Source: Lepus europaeus
Lineage: Eukaryota > Chordata > Mammalia > Lagomorpha > Leporidae
Length of the DNA stretch: 64,000 nt
Direction: 5' to 3'
NCBI RefSeq assembly: GCF_033115175.1
Contig: NC_084845.1
Span: 1,986,501 to 2,050,500 of the forward strand
Positions 1 to 11,668 of this stretch are shown piece by piece. Both the position numbers and the translations under genes were made by a program. Numbering within the stretch: position 1 is the stretch's first letter; the number at the start of each line of letters is the position of its first letter. The notes beneath the pieces are model-generated. The model was not told where the DNA came from. It made no database searches and worked only from the letters and a program-made list of their open reading frames with translations.

Positions 1-4
1 CTGA

Positions 5-416
5 TGTAGGCAGGCATATAGGATAAAATTGATTAGATTTGCAAGCTGGAAAACCACACCCCTGTGTGATCTCATTCCCTTACCTGACCACACCTGTGCG
101 CCCACCTGCCAATCAGGCTAATTAACCACTCCCCTTAGGAAGTGGATTAAAGGCCCTAAACACGGTGGGCCTGGCGCTCCCCCCCCCCCGCCCCCTTTTG
201 CCCTTTTCTCTCCTCTCTGCCCTTGATCCCCTTGCTGCCTGGCGCCTTCGGGGCTTGTGGCCTTGAGCTACCTGCTCCATGCTTCCCGGCCTGCACGCTC
301 CTCCACATGGCTGGCTCCTGGAACTCGGTATGAATCCAGATTTCCCCCTCTCTTAGATAGGGCCCTCACTCTCCTAGGCACTTCTCTCACTGAATAAAAA
401 GCTTAAAAACTCAACA
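5..416 (+). mobile_element. LTR fossil, solitary (endogenous-retrovirus type), copy A
   Basis: About 410 bp with a TG-like start, a central GC-rich part and an AATAAA near the 3' end (around 392). It matches the reverse complement of 2802-3198 along most of its length (shared blocks around 'aaggccctaaacacggtggg' and 'cactgaataaaaagc'). Two opposite-facing copies with no recognisable gag/pol between them suggest two independent solitary LTRs. Family not assigned; it looks old and diverged. The window edge may trim its first bases. Confidence 0.6.
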
Positions 417-1919
417 TGGGTTTATTTGAGCCAGGATTCAGAATTCTCTGAATTCGTGGCAAGAGCCCACACAGCTTACTAATTTCAGGTATATTAATAA
501 GCACATCTGTCTTCCTGTGGCTTCTGTGCGATGCCCCCTTATATCTGAGTGCAGATGAGCCAGGGAGGCATGCGCAGCTTTGGGGTGGGGCAGGCTTCCT
601 TGCCAGAGCTCCAGCTTTGCAGGGTGAGTCAGCATGTCGACAGCAGTTGCAGCCCAGGGTCTGGTGACTGCTGCTCACTCAGGAATGCCACTGAGAACGC
701 CGGCTCTCCAGCGCTGTGGCTCAGGCCCAGCGTTCAGTTCAGGGTCCGCAGAGAGGTGAGGTTGCCTGATTGGGAGCACAACACAGACGCAGCTGTGCAG
801 GTTCCCAGGAACCTCAGAGGCCTCCCCGTGCCGGCCGGTGTCCACTGGGACCCCTCGCACCTGCTGACACAAGTGAGCCCTTTCAGGAGTCTCAAATCAA
901 TTTAGCTCCACACAACAAACCATTCTCGCAAGGCTAAGAAAAGCCTCATTAAGTTGAAACTTCTGGTGGCTCCCTAGGGATGAGAACTCTGCTAACTGGC
1001 TCGGGGCCCAAGAGGATGTCAGCAAGGTCCCAGTGGTGTGAGGCTGGAGTCACTGCTTCCTTCTAGCCTCTCGGAGCCCCTGGGGAGCAGGGCCTGTGAG
1101 CTTGTTAGGAACCGGCAAGCTGAGGCTGGCCTGGGAATTGCAAAGAAACTTTTTGACCTGTTGAACTCACCTGGGAAGAAGCTGATGCTCTTGCAGCCGC
1201 TTTCCCCGTGTGGCAGCAGCTCTGTCTTTGTCTTGAGCAAACAGGTTTCTCAGCTTGGCCTAGAGCAGCCACCACTTAGCCCCGGGTGTTTTGGCTCTGT
1301 GAACACCTGCTTCCTCTTCTAAAATGGGCTTGTGAGTGAGGATGGGTCTTAGACGGAGTCCCTCTCTGGTTCTTGCAGGCAGCACACTTCAATAAAAATG
1401 TGTTGAATAAATGAGTGACTGAAATGCTCTCATTGGAGCGGACTTTGTCCCTCAGGGACACCGGTTGCTACACCTGCTTTGAAGGCATTCCTGGATTCCA
1501 GGGGCTGGAGGCCAGGACTGCAGGCAACATCCTGAAATTCCCAGGACTGCCCCTGGCAGCAAAGGATTCAGACCCCTGAGGTGGGAAACTGGTCTAGAGT
1601 CCACCTCCCTCCGCTGGAGCAGAAGCCCGTAAAAACAGGCAATTTTTTGGCTGGACTTGTTCATTGCTGTGTCTCCAGCAAGCAGACCCCTTTTTTGGAC
1701 ACAGTCGGTTCTCCAAGAGAAGATGCTAAGTGCGTCAACAGCGAGATCCACCCACTCACTTCGAAGTTCCCCTTTCCCCCTCTTCATAGACTTAGTGTTT
1801 GCTCAAAGCAGCCCCAGGATGCGCACTGTAGATTTGTGAATGAGTTAAATCTGACTGTTGCTTTAAGAGGTGCTCAATTCTGTGGCCAACAGGTCCCTGA
1901 AAAGGTGTCCCACCACTAA
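417..1919. other. intergenic, no feature recognised
   Basis: Moderately GC-rich DNA. Open frames on both strands are short and show no family resemblance. No repeat family could be named with confidence. Confidence 0.4.
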
Positions 1920-2509
1920 TCATCAAAGGCCATGGAAGCCGTGGGTTCTTGTCTTCACACAAGAAATAATTCAGGTTTTGTTGGGGATAGGGCATCCGTC
2001 AGAACGGAAGGGACAGACCCAGAGCGCCCAGTCACTCGTACTGGGGGAGAGCAAGGCTCCGTGGTTGAGTGGAGAGGATATACCAGGCAGGCTCAACAGA
2101 GAGCAGAGCCTGAGCCCGCAGTCCTAGTTTAGACCCCTGGTTTTTAAGGGAGTCTGTTTACCCACCTCTCCCTTTCCTCCAGGACAAAGGATGGGGAGCC
2201 GCCAGGGGAAGGGTTTGTTGCGTGAAAGTTAAATTCCTCCCCAGATTTGCTGGTGCCCCCGGCAGAGTAGGGGGGCTTCTCCTAGGGCGTCTGGGAAGGT
2301 TTTATTGCCCCTTGTTATCTGGTAACCCATTTGGTCCTGAGAGAGAATTCTGCTGGGAGATTTCCTTGGGGGGAAGGGCTGGGACCACCTGGGAGGTTAC
2401 CAGGGTCTGGGCAGGACTTCGAAGTGCAGATGCTGGGCTTCTGGGGCTTGCTCAGTAGGAGCTGGTCCTCAGGCCCTTCTCACACAGGCATAGGCTCAAT
2501 TTCTGACTT
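1920..2509. other. unassigned GC-rich stretch, possibly old repeat
   Basis: Contains an internal fold-back ('gttcttgtcttcacacaagaa', 1945-1967) and G-rich tracts. It has the texture of an old LTR or DNA-transposon remnant, but no family was recognised and no terminal repeats were seen. Confidence 0.25.
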
Positions 2510-2511
2510 CC

Positions 2512-2705
2512 TACCTAACAATCACCTCACACCTGTTAGGATGGATGTTACCAAAAAGGTGAAAGAGAGCAAGTCTTGGTGAGGCTGTGGGAAAAGGGAC
2601 CCCTCCTGTCCCATGGGTGCGGAGTTGTCAGGACAGTCATTGTGGATGAAAGAATGGCAGTCTCTCAAATATTAAAAACAGATCAGATGATACAGCAATC
2701 CTATT
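2512..2705 (+). mobile_element. old LINE-1, ORF2 3' part, first fragment
   Basis: The text runs 'aacaatcacctcacacctgt', 'ggtgaggctgtgggaaaagg', 'acagcaatcctattgt', the usual L1 ORF2 C-terminal region on the plus strand. It resumes at 3199 after LTR copy B, so the LTR lies inside this older L1. Confidence 0.65.
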
Positions 2706-2801
2706 GTTACCGATTTGCTTAATGATAACTCAAAATTAATAACTGGGCTCTTGTCACATAGTCAGAGAAGAATTCTGAATACCGGCACAAACCAGGCAGC
2801 A

Positions 2802-3198
2802 TGATAAGTTTTTATGCTTTTTATTCAGTGGGAGAAATGCATAGGAGCGGAGGGCCCTGTCTAAGAGAGAGGGGGAAATCTGGGTTCATACCGAGCACCA
2901 GGAGCCGGCCATGTGGAGGAGCATCTAGGCCCGAAAGCACAGAGTGGGTGGCCTGAAGGCCACACCCCCTGAAGGCACAGGGCAACAAGAGTCCACAATG
3001 GCGGAAAAAGGGCAAAAAGGCCAGGCCCACCGTGTTTAGGGCCTTTAATCCACTTCCCAAGGGGAGTGGTTAATTAGCCTGATTGGCCGGTGGGCGCACA
3101 GGTGTCATCAGCTAGGGGCATGAGATACACAGGGGCGTGGTGAAGGCGTGCTCTTCCAGCTCACAAACCTCGTTGATTTTATCCTGTCTGCCTGCCAA
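2802..3198 (-). mobile_element. LTR fossil, solitary, copy B (inverted relative to copy A)
   Basis: Reverse complement of the LTR at 5-416, about 400 bp, with the AATAAA in reverse near 2820. It is embedded in an older L1 (flanks 2512-2705 and 3199-3475), so it is younger than that L1. Solitary and non-coding. Confidence 0.6.
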
Positions 3199-3475
3199 CC
3201 GCACTATCCTATACATCCAAAGGAAATGAAGTCAGCGTGTCCAAGAGATCTCTGCATTTCCATGTTTGCTGCAGCATTCTTTGCAATAGCTAAGAAATGG
3301 AAACCACTTAAGGGCCTGTTAACAGATCGATTGATATGAAATTGTCACACACACACACACACAATGGCAACTATGTGAGTTGGTGGATGTGTTCAGTTGC
3401 CTACCTGTACTCCTTGTTTCACTCTGTATACCAAAACATCATTGTACACCCTAAATTTATACAATGAGAGGATGA
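3199..3475 (+). mobile_element. old LINE-1, ORF2 3' end, second fragment
   Basis: Translates to an L1 ORF2-like tail with a 'FAIAKKWKPL' segment, then 3' UTR-like text ending 'atcattgtacaccctaaatt'. It contains a short (CA)n at 3346-3363. Continuation of the fragment at 2512-2705. Confidence 0.65.
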
Positions 3476-3844
3476 CAGGGAAGGCCTCCCCAAGAAGGTG
3501 ACGTGAACAGAACGGAGGTGGCGGGGGAGAAGCAGGGAGATGCAGGAGCAGCTTTAACAAAGGCCCTGCTGCTGGCAGGCGAGGATGAAGTCGCCAAGAG
3601 ATGTGAGGACAGTGCAGGGAGAAGGGCTGATGGACGTAAGCTGGGGAGGGTCAGGGAGCAGAGTCGGGGTTAGCCAAGGGAAATGAGGGGTGGGAAATCA
3701 ACAGGGCGAGGTGAGAGATCAACCTATGGGTGCAGTGAGGGTGGAACTGAGAGCTGGCTTCTGGATTGGGTCCAGTCTAAGGTGCCCGACTATGTGGGGT
3801 AAGTAAGCCGGGTGGGCTCTAAGCGTGTACACAGAGAGGGAGTG
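3476..3844. other. purine-rich intergenic DNA, probable ancient repeat
   Basis: The wording ('gaaggcctccccaagaaggtgac ... aaggccctgctgctggcagg') resembles an ancient mammalian interspersed repeat also hinted at around 19440-19530. Family not identified. Confidence 0.25.
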
Positions 3845-4108
3845 CGTTAGGTGCCTGCCTCCCACGTCAGACTGCCACAGTTCAGTTCCTGGCTCTGGCT
3901 CCTGATTCCAACTCTGGCCAGTGCAGATCCTGGGAGGCAGCAGGTGATGGTTCAAGCAAATGAGTTCCTGCTACCACATGGGCATCCAAGATCGAGTTCC
4001 CACCTCCTGGCTAGGCCCCAGCCCGGCCCCAGCTGTTGTGGACATGTGGGGAGTGAACCAGCAAACGGGAGTGCTCTCTTCCTGTCCATTAAATAAACAG
4101 TTTGTAAA
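3845..4108 (+). mobile_element. old CSINE-like tRNA-derived SINE
   Basis: A diverged C-repeat: 'ttcctggctctggctcctga', 'catgtggggagtgaaccagc' and an 'ttaaataaaca' tail. Clearly older than the young copies in the window. Confidence 0.6.
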
Positions 4109-4424
4109 AGGACTGTACAGTGCAAAGAGTCAATGGATTTAAGCTGAATCGTGCAGCGGGTCCACCTTCGGTAGAGAACGAGGAGTTTTGACGCAGTGCA
4201 CGCAAACAGACCACGTGCTCTCAAGTTCACTCAGCGGCCGTGTCTCCAGGGCCAATGAGGATTCCTTCTAGAAGCTAGAAGCAGTGAATAAGACAGGCTC
4301 CCAGCTCACATTGGGGGTGCAATCCAATGAAGGACACTGGACAGCTAGCAAACAAACACATCCACACAGAAGGCACTTTCAGGTGGGGGAAAGCCACTAT
4401 GAATGCAAACAAGAACAACACGGC

Positions 4425-4592
4425 CCATCGATTGAGCTTACCATGTGCAAAGTGTTGTTCTAAAAATGTGCTCGTGAGCTAGCACAGCTGATTCTCATAA
4501 AAACCCTCTGGAGACGGGTTCTCCTGCAGTGCCTGCGTTCAGAGGAAGAACCAGGCGCGGAGAAGTCAAACAGCAGGTGAGTGGCAGAAGAT
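4425..4592 (-). mobile_element. MIR fragment
   Basis: Reads as reverse MIR: 'agctgattctcataaaaacc', then a gapped 'gag...gagaagtcaaacagcaggtgagtggcaga' tail. Ancient mammalian tRNA-derived SINE. Confidence 0.5.
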
Positions 4593-4652
4593 TCTGTCAG
4601 TCTTGTCACGCACCTTTCTGTCCTGATGCTATGCATCGTGACAGGATGATGT

Positions 4653-5016
4653 GGGGGCCCGCACTGTGGTGTAGCGGGTAAAGTCGTCACCTGCAGCACA
4701 GCATCCCATATGGACAGCGGTTCGAGTCCTGGCTGCTCCTCTTCTGATCCTGCTCCCTGCTATGGCCTGGGAAAGCAGCAGAAGATGACCCGGGTTCTTG
4801 GGCCCCTTCTCTCATGTGGGGAGACTGGGAAGAAGCTCCTGGCTCCTGGCTTCGGATCGGCGCAGCTCAGCCATGACAGCCATTTGGGGAGTGAACCAGC
4901 GGATGGAAAACCTCTCTCTCTCTCTCTTTCTATCTGTCTCCTCTCTCTCTCCTCCCCCACCACGCCACCTCTCTGCAACTCTTTGCCTTTCAAATAAATA
5001 AATTTTAAAAAGAAAA
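4653..5016 (+). mobile_element. CSINE (C-repeat)
   Basis: Full-length tRNA-headed lagomorph SINE. The head has 'cactgtggtgtagcgggtaaag' and a B-box-like 'ggttcgagtcctgg'. The body has 'gagtgaaccagcggatgg', followed by a CT-rich stretch and a 'caaataaataaa' tail. Confidence 0.9.
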
Positions 5017-5289
5017 GTTGATGTGACTGAGAGAAGTCGGAACTGGACTGCACTGGATTAGGGGACCACAGAGGGTCTGTCTGAAGAGTGATGTTTGGGA
5101 AGGGAATCCCTGGTCACAGGAACAGCAACGGCTTGGCGGGGGCATAAGCCTGGCATGCCTGCAGAAGCATCATGGAGTCTGGCCAAACTGTTCTAAGTGA
5201 GGGCTCATGTGTGCGCAAAGGAATCTGGGTGTGTTTGGAATAGATTTTCCTTTTCCTTTTTAACTTTTTCTCTTGTCCACATGAATGTT

Positions 5290-5760
5290 TAACATTCACT
5301 ACTTGTACTATTTTTTTGGGGGAAGGAGGGATACTGTGCAATATTTCAACACATGTATGAAGCATAAACTGATCAGTCATTAGCATTTCCATTTCCTCAT
5401 ATTTTGTATGAGTTTGGAGCCTACCAGCTCGTCTCTTCCAGTTCTTCAGGCAGTAAACAGCACATTGTTGTAAACCAGAGCCGCCCCACTACGCTGTGGC
5501 ACAGTTGAACTCGTTTCTTCTGTCCGATTGGGTGCGGTGCCCATTATCTAACCTCCCTCTTTCCTCCTTTCCCACTCTTCCCAGCCTGTAGGTTCAGATC
5601 GACTTTGGTTAAACTTTCATGTACAACAGAAAACAGGTGGCATTTGTCTTTCTGTCTGGCTTCTTTCACCCAAAAAGTTCTATCCGAATGAAAGAACAAG
5701 ATTCTGACAGCCTTTGGAATTACACTGTCCCATCCTGGTGCTCATCTCCTCCGAGGTCAG
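5290..5760 (-). mobile_element. old LINE-1 3' end (antisense)
   Basis: Reads like the reverse of a mammalian L1 3' UTR and ORF2 end: 'atttcaacacatgtatgaag', 'gtaaacagcacattgttgta', 'tcccagcctgtaggttcaga', 'tggcttctttcaccc'. Diverged. Confidence 0.55.
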
Positions 5761-6369
5761 CTTGCCTGTGATGCCCACACCATTGGCCCGCCACATCCGT
5801 GGGTTCTTTGTGCATGGATTCAAACCATCATGGACTGAAAATAGTTAAAAAATTGCCTCTGTACTACTCACATACAGACTTTTTTTTTTTTTTGCCATTA
5901 CAGCATACAATACAGTATAACAGTTATGGATGTAGCGTTTACCCTGTATTGGATAAAAGTAATCTAGAGATGATTGACAGTATGTAGGAGGATGTGCTTA
6001 GATGATATGCAAATACTGCACCATTTCATGTAGGAGACTTGTTATCCACAAGGGAGCCTGGGAACCAGTCCTCCATGGCTGCCAAGGGTTGACTGTAATT
6101 TGTTTCCTTCTACTATTTTCCCCTGGATAAAACCACAGAATCTCATGTATCTGTTTTGATGTGGGACCAGGTGGGTAAACAAACCCAGTTACCAATGTGG
6201 CCTTGTTTAAACACTGACCAGAAAAATAGGCTTTTAAATGTCCAAGAACTACTCCATCCTAGTTCATATCCAGGGGGTTATGGTGTGATGTTATCCTCTG
6301 ATGTTGCCCTACACAAGGAACCTCATGGCACCCAAAAAGAGCATGTTTCTACCCAAGAACATGGGAGAA
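5761..6369. other. intergenic, nothing recognised
   Basis: A T-run at 5880-5893 and otherwise unstructured sequence; no gene or named repeat. Confidence 0.3.
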
Positions 6370-6537
6370 CATATAAGAAAGTACTTTTAAAAGTTCATGG
6401 AACTCAGATTCAAATATTTATTTTGGCATAATATTTATTTTGGTGTAAAAATATTGAAATCCATCCACAACAAGGGATCCTCAAAAAGTTTACAACAGAT
6501 GTGTATTATAAGAATACTATGCAAAAGTTTAAATTTT
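6370..6537. mobile_element. mariner-type MITE, left part
   Basis: Carries the motif set seen in other copies here: 'acttttaaaagttcatggaa', 'ttggtgtaaaaatattgaaa' and 'ctcaaaaagtt'. It is split by a CSINE and resumes at 6855. The TIR-like 'cttcaaaaagttcatgga' resembles Hsmar2-type mariner ends, from memory. Confidence 0.45.
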
Positions 6538-6854
6538 AAAAGGTTTATTTATTTATTTTGAAAAGCAGAGATACCGAGAGAGAAGGAGAGACAGCACACA
6601 CGAGAGAGAGATCTTCCATTCATTGGTTCACTCCCCAAATGGCAGCAATGGCCGGGGCTGGGTCAGGCCGAAACCAGGAGCCAGGAGCTTCCTCCAGGTC
6701 TCCCATGTGTGTAAGAGCCCAAGTGGGCCATCCTCCACTATTATCCTAGGTGCAGTAGCATAAGAAGTGGAGTAGCCAGGATGGAACTGGCACCCATATG
6801 TGATGCCGGTCCTGCAGGTGGAGGCATAACCTTCTACACCACAGTCATTGCCAC
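6538..6854 (-). mobile_element. CSINE inserted in a mariner-type element
   Basis: Reverse C-repeat (T-rich 'ggtttatttatttatt' start, 'tggttcactccccaaatggc', 'cacccatatgtgatgccgg'). The 13-bp TSD 'aagtttaaatttt' lies at 6525-6537 and 6855-6867. Confidence 0.88.
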
Positions 6855-6935
6855 AAGTTTAAATTTTTGGCAACAAAATAAGCTTATCTTTTAATTTTAT
6901 TTTTCTCAAACTTTTTGACATATTCTTGTAGTCAC
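6855..6935. mobile_element. mariner-type MITE, right part
   Basis: Continuation after the CSINE: 'aacaaaataagcttatcttttaatt' then 'tcaaactttttgacatattc', the reverse of the left terminal motif. Confidence 0.45.
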
Positions 6936-7589
6936 TGCTTGATTATTTCTGGAGCAAGCCTTCTTCAGGTAGCCCTGGACTAGATGAGGGTAACTATCCC
7001 CTAGGCTCTAGGGGTGGGCATGTGACCTTCGACTGGCCAAAGAACACCACATACCGGTCAGTGACTGGTCAGGAAGAGGGCACATTATCCAAGCGGAACC
7101 CATGAGAATCAATCCCAGGACTTATTCTGGAACTACTGGGACAATGCTGTTTTATTTGCTGTTGCTAAGCAGGTTCGATGGAGCTAGGACAGCTGATGAG
7201 CCACACTCAGGGCACAGCCGGCCCTGAAAGCGAAGCCAGCTAAAAGGACCGCAGAGCCCGAACAGCGAAGAACAGACGCCAGATGGCGCCATTGAACCCT
7301 CGGATGTTCGTTCAGTGAAGGCGAGAACGTGGTGCGGCTGCACTGTCCAATGTGGCATCCACCAGGCCTCAGGTGGCTACCGAGCACCTGAAATGTGGCT
7401 AGGAAAATGAGGAAATGAGTTTTTACTTCTAGGAAAAATTTTTGTTATAACTCACTTATTTTATAGAAGCACTTATTACCACAAAATGATGGGGCTGCTT
7501 TTTGTTCACGTAATTCAAAATTATGGCTCTGAGTGATCACACATTACCTTGACAACCAACGTATTTCTGGATTTTGTTTTGATTTCATA

Positions 7590-7635
7590 GTTATATATAT
7601 ATATATATATATATATCCTCCTATATATACATACA

Positions 7636-7680
<45 letters not shown>
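7590..7680. repeat. (TA)n and (GA)n microsatellites
   Basis: About 11 TA units near 7591-7615, then GA-rich repeats to 7680, adjoining the T-rich end of a reverse CSINE; probably grown from its CT/tail segment. Confidence 0.9.
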
Positions 7681-7685
<5 letters not shown>

Positions 7686-7979
7686 TCTATTTATTTGAAA
7701 GCTAAAACAACAGATAAAGTTTCCATCCACTGGTTCACTCCTCAAATGGCTGCAACAGCCGGGTCAGGGCCAGGCCCAAGCCAGGAACTAGGAGTTACAT
7801 CCTGATCTCCCACATGAGTGGCAGGGGACCAAGTACTTCGTACGTCTTCCACTGCCTTCCAAGTTGCATTAACAGGTAGCTCTCTAGGAAGCAGAGCAGC
7901 TGGGAATTGAACTGACCCTTCCATGTGAGGCGTCAGTCACAAGCAATGGCTCAACCTGCTGTGCCACAACACCAACCCC
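7681..7979 (-). mobile_element. CSINE (diverged)
   Basis: Reverse C-repeat: 'tttatctatttatttgaaag', 'ccactggttcactcctcaaa' and 'gccacaacaccaacccc' at its tRNA-head end. Confidence 0.85.
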
Positions 7980-8789
7980 TGTAGTAGAATATATTAAAGC
8001 AAAATAGACTCAAAATAAAGGGCGATTTGTACATACTTATTTGTGTGAGTTACGACTTGTTTTAATTTTGTCTAATTTTAATCCATTTAAAATTAAATAG
8101 TCACATGTGAGCAGTGCTCCCAAATTGGAAAGCAAATCTCTAGGTCAAGCCGTGCTGAGACCCAGACAGCCTTGGCCCTTACCTTAATGAAGCAACAGGT
8201 CCCACTTTCAGTTCCTGTTAGTGTGAGGGGAGTCTCTGTTACGCTGCTGAAAGGGTTCTGGCTTAGGTGACACGTATCAGAAGTGCTATGATTCTCTGGA
8301 GATGGTTTTGGGTTATGAACGATGTCTGTTTTCTCCTGACGTCCAACCACATGATCCACACGTCTTTACAGTGCAATTCCAACCCACAATGAACGACTGT
8401 GAGTGAGCTACTGGTCTTCCCAGTTTTAAGGCAGTTGGACCAGGGCCAGGTGCATGGCAGGTCTTCAGGAACTCATTCTCTTCCTATCATCCCCATTCAT
8501 CGCTTCATGCAGCACTTCTGAAATGTTTCCACTAAATCCGTTTGATGCCTAGATAATAAATCTGTGATTCTGGGGCTCCTGGGGGTGTGTGGAGATGAGG
8601 CTTGCTGCAAAACTCTCTTGTGTGAAAATGAGCTACTACTGCACAGTTTGGGAAAGAACAAATGGCATGAAGTGTTGGCGGAGATGTAGAGCAACTGGAA
8701 CCCTTGCACATTTTGTGTATCTATGTAAAACGGTGAAAAACTGAAAAACTTCTGGAAGATTCTATTCTTTAAAAAAAAAAAAAAGAAAA

Positions 8790-9070
8790 CCGCTTGTTGA
8801 AAATGTTCAAATGTATACAAAAGAGGGAACAATATAATTAACCACTGGATACACATTGGGCAGCCTCAATAATGGCCAGTTTATGGCTGATCGTGTTTTA
8901 TCTGTAAGCTCAAGCTTGTATTATTTTGAACACAATTTCAGACATCATAGTTTTTACTCCATAAAATTGATGTGTATCTGTAAAAGGTAAGGACTTAACT
9001 ATAACACTATTACAATGTTTTAAAAACACAATAATTCTTTAACAGCATCCAATATGTAGTCATTGTTCAC
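8790..9070 (+). mobile_element. old LINE-1 3' UTR-like repeat
   Basis: 'taattaaccactggatacac', 'acaatttcagacatcatag', 'gtatctgtaaaaggtaagga' and 'aataattctttaacagcatc' match a remembered ancient L1 3' region. Family level uncertain. Confidence 0.4.
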
Positions 9071-9074
9071 TTCA

Positions 9075-9380
9075 TTTTTTTAAAAGATTTATTTATTTAT
9101 TTATTTGAGAGGTAGAGTTACAGAGAGAGGGGGGGAGAGACAAAAGAAAGGTCCTCCATCCACTGACTCACTCCCCAAATGGCCTCAACAGCCAGAGCTG
9201 AGCTGATCAGAAGCCAGGAGCCAAGAGCTTCCTCCAGGTCTCCCACATGGGCCATCTTCTTCCCAGATGGTAGCAGAGAGCTGGATTGGAGAGGAGCAGC
9301 CAGGACATGAACTGGCACCTATATGGGATGCTGGCACCACAGGTGGAAGCTTAGCCTACTAAGCCACAGTGTCAGCCCAC
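9075..9380 (-). mobile_element. CSINE
   Basis: Reverse C-repeat starting with 'aaaagatttatttatttatt', with 'cactccccaaatggcctcaa' and ending 'gccacagtgtcagccc'. Confidence 0.9.
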
Positions 9381-9705
9381 AAATTGTTTGTTTGAAGAAG
9401 TGATCTTTTTAAATTAAAATATCTAGACAGATGTTTATTTTGTTACATTCTTTCCACTTATAAGTGATAACTCAAATAGTCAATTCATAGGGAAGGGACA
9501 GAAAGAATGATGGTTTCCGTGGGCTCGGAGGGAGGAGGAATGGGAGTGCTGTTTAGTAGGTATAGAGTTGCAGCTTTGCAAGCTGACAAACTTACGCAGA
9601 TTTCTTTCATAGTGTGAATGCACTTGGCACCACTGAACTGGACACATAAAATGATGAAGATGCTAAATCCTATTTTATATGTATCGTATCCAATTAAAAA
9701 CAGCA

Positions 9706-10090
9706 ACTGAGCAGTTGTTCAGCCTAGCAATTAAGACACTGGTTAAGATGCTCCCATCTGGGGTCAATAACCGTTAAGCCACAGCCTGTGACACTGGCAG
9801 CCCATATGGGCACCGGTTCGAGTCCCTGCTGCTCCATTTATGATCCAGCTCCCTGCTAATGTACCTGGGAAAGCAGCAGAGGATGGCCCAAGTGCTTGGG
9901 TCCCTGCTCCCATGTGGGAGCCTGGGATGTAACTCCTGACTCCTGGCTTCAGGCTGGCCCGGCCCCAGACCTGGCCATTGCAGTCATTTGGGGAGTGAAC
10001 TACAGGTGAAAGATCTCTCTCTCTCTCTCCTCTCCTCCCCCTTGTGACTCTGCTTTTCAAATAAGTAGAATAAACCTTTACAAAAAAGAA
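9706..10090 (+). mobile_element. CSINE, with an extra diverged head
   Basis: The body is a normal plus-strand C-repeat ('catatgggcaccggttcgag' to 'caaataagtagaataaacc'). The first ~70 bp ('gttcagcctagcaattaaga...') looks like a second, older head fused upstream, suggesting SINE-on-SINE insertion. Confidence 0.75.
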
Positions 10091-10619
10091 AAACATGCTC
10101 ACCTCCCGTATCACAGTGCCTGCGTGGATTCTGGCTGTAGTTCGTGACTGCAGCTTCCCATCAGTGCAGACTCCGAGGACAGCACTGACGGCTCGTGCAC
10201 TCGGATCTCTGCTGCCCACTCTGGAGAAGCACATTGAGTTCCGGCTCCCAGTTTCATGGCGTTGGTAATAATTATCATTACGTGACCCGTCTCCAGCAGG
10301 GGAGGCTGAGTGAGGGGTGCGCAGACTCTCTTTGTGCTCTTTTGGGACTTCTGATGAGTCTGTAATCAATGAGGTTATCACTGGCTCCTGAAATGCGAAA
10401 GTCCAAACTAATTCACATCCATAGAAAAAATCCAATGCTTTACAATGAAAAACCACTATCTTTTCAATGTGCCAAAGCTGCACAAGTCTGATGCTTTGGA
10501 TGTCAAGGTGTTTGATCTGGGGGCACCTTCAAAAGGTCCCCCAAACTTCAACACACTCCCACATGGTTTTGGGAAACTGAGTCATTAACTAGGAGAGAGC
10601 TGGGGGGGGGGGTGGAATC
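10091..10619. other. intergenic, unassigned
   Basis: Unique-looking sequence with no splice-flanked frame or recognised domain. A long minus-strand open frame across it runs into the neighbouring SINE and is not a gene. A G-run lies at 10602-10612. Confidence 0.3.
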
Positions 10620-10910
10620 AGGGTGCAGCGTTTGAGCTGCTGCTGGGAATGCCAGCGTTGGCCTGGGTTCTATCCTACCTCTGCCTTGCCTCTATCTGCC
10701 TCTGCTCCTGGGAGGCAGCCGAGGAGGGCCCAGGTCCTCGGGTCCCTGCCACCCACGTGGGAGACCTTCGTGAAGTTCCTGGCTCCTGGCTTCAGCCTGG
10801 CGCAGCCCTGGCCATGGAGGCCCTTTGGGGAGTGAACTGGTGAATGGAAGACTCTCTCTCTCTCTCCCTCCCTCTCTCTCTCTTTCAAATAAATAAATAA
10901 ATAAATACTT
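10620..10910 (+). mobile_element. CSINE (head diverged)
   Basis: 'gccacccacgtgggagacct', 'ctttggggagtgaactggtg', CT-rich stretch and '(aaat)n' tail. Confidence 0.8.
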
Positions 10911-10977
10911 ACTTACTTTTAGGAACAAATATAAATGTTCCTGGAAAGGACAAGCTGGTTGAAAAATGCATTAAGGC

Positions 10978-11190
10978 CAGGGAGTGCAGTGGAGGATGGC
11001 CCAAGTCCTTGGGCCCTGCACCCCATGGGAGACCAGGAGAAGCACCTGGCTCCTGGCTTCGGATCAGCGCGGTGCACCGGCTGCAGCGGCCATTGGAGGG
11101 TGAACCAACGGCAAAAGGAAGACCTTTCTCTCTGTCTCTCTCTCACTGTCCACTCTGCCTGTCAAAAATTAAAAAAAAAAAAAAGAAAAC
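10978..11190 (+). mobile_element. CSINE, GC-rich subtype, 5'-truncated
   Basis: Starts inside the element at 'ccagggagtgcagtggagg' and ends in 'ctgcctgtcaaaaatt' plus A-run. The TSD 'tgcattaagg' lies at 10968-10977 and 11191-11200, so the truncation occurred at insertion. Confidence 0.88.
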
Positions 11191-11347
11191 TGCATTAAGG
11201 AGTGAAGAACTGATTCTGACGTCGCTTATCTAACCGTAGTGAGGCGTAGCGATGACGCTGTGTGAAAACGAGAGAGCAGCTCTTGTCGAGGCAGCCGTTG
11301 CGATGAGTGAGGGCCATGGTGGAAGGCCGCTGCTTTTGAAAACTACA

Positions 11348-11668
11348 TTTTTTTAAAGATTATTTATTTGAGAAGTAGGGTTACAGACAGAGAGGGAGAG
11401 ACAGAGAGAGGGGTCTTCCATCCGCTGGTTCACTCCCCCAAATGGCTGCAACGGCCAGAGCTGCACTGATCCGAAGCCAGGAGCCAGGAGCTTCCTCCAG
11501 GTCTCCCATGTGGGTGCAGGGGCCCAAGCACTTGGGCCATCTTCTACTGCTTTCCCAGGCCATAGCAGAGAGCTGGATTGTCAGAGGAACAGCGAGGACA
11601 CGAACCTTATGGGATGCCAGTGCCGCAGGCGTCTGTGGCTTAGCTCACGATGCCACAGTGCTGGCCCC
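11348..11668 (-). mobile_element. CSINE
   Basis: Reverse C-repeat: 'ttaaagattatttatttgag', 'ccgctggttcactcccccaa', ending 'tgccacagtgctggcccc'. Confidence 0.9.

Larger units (their letters stand above)
7345..8130. mobile_element. ancient interspersed repeat, family unassigned, split by CSINE
   Basis: 'gtccaatgtggcatccacca ... gagcacctgaaatgtggcta' is a recognisable ancient mammalian repeat text, and the part after 7980 ('gttttaattttgtctaattt ... agtcacatgtgagcagtg') fits its other end. A CSINE and simple repeats interrupt it. Confidence 0.4.

Noticed and set aside
7590-7680. TA/GA tract as a regulatory or origin element
   Set aside because: Ordinary microsatellite next to a SINE tail.
9764-10483. 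239-codon minus-strand open frame
   Set aside because: Much of it translates a CSINE; the remainder shows no domain.
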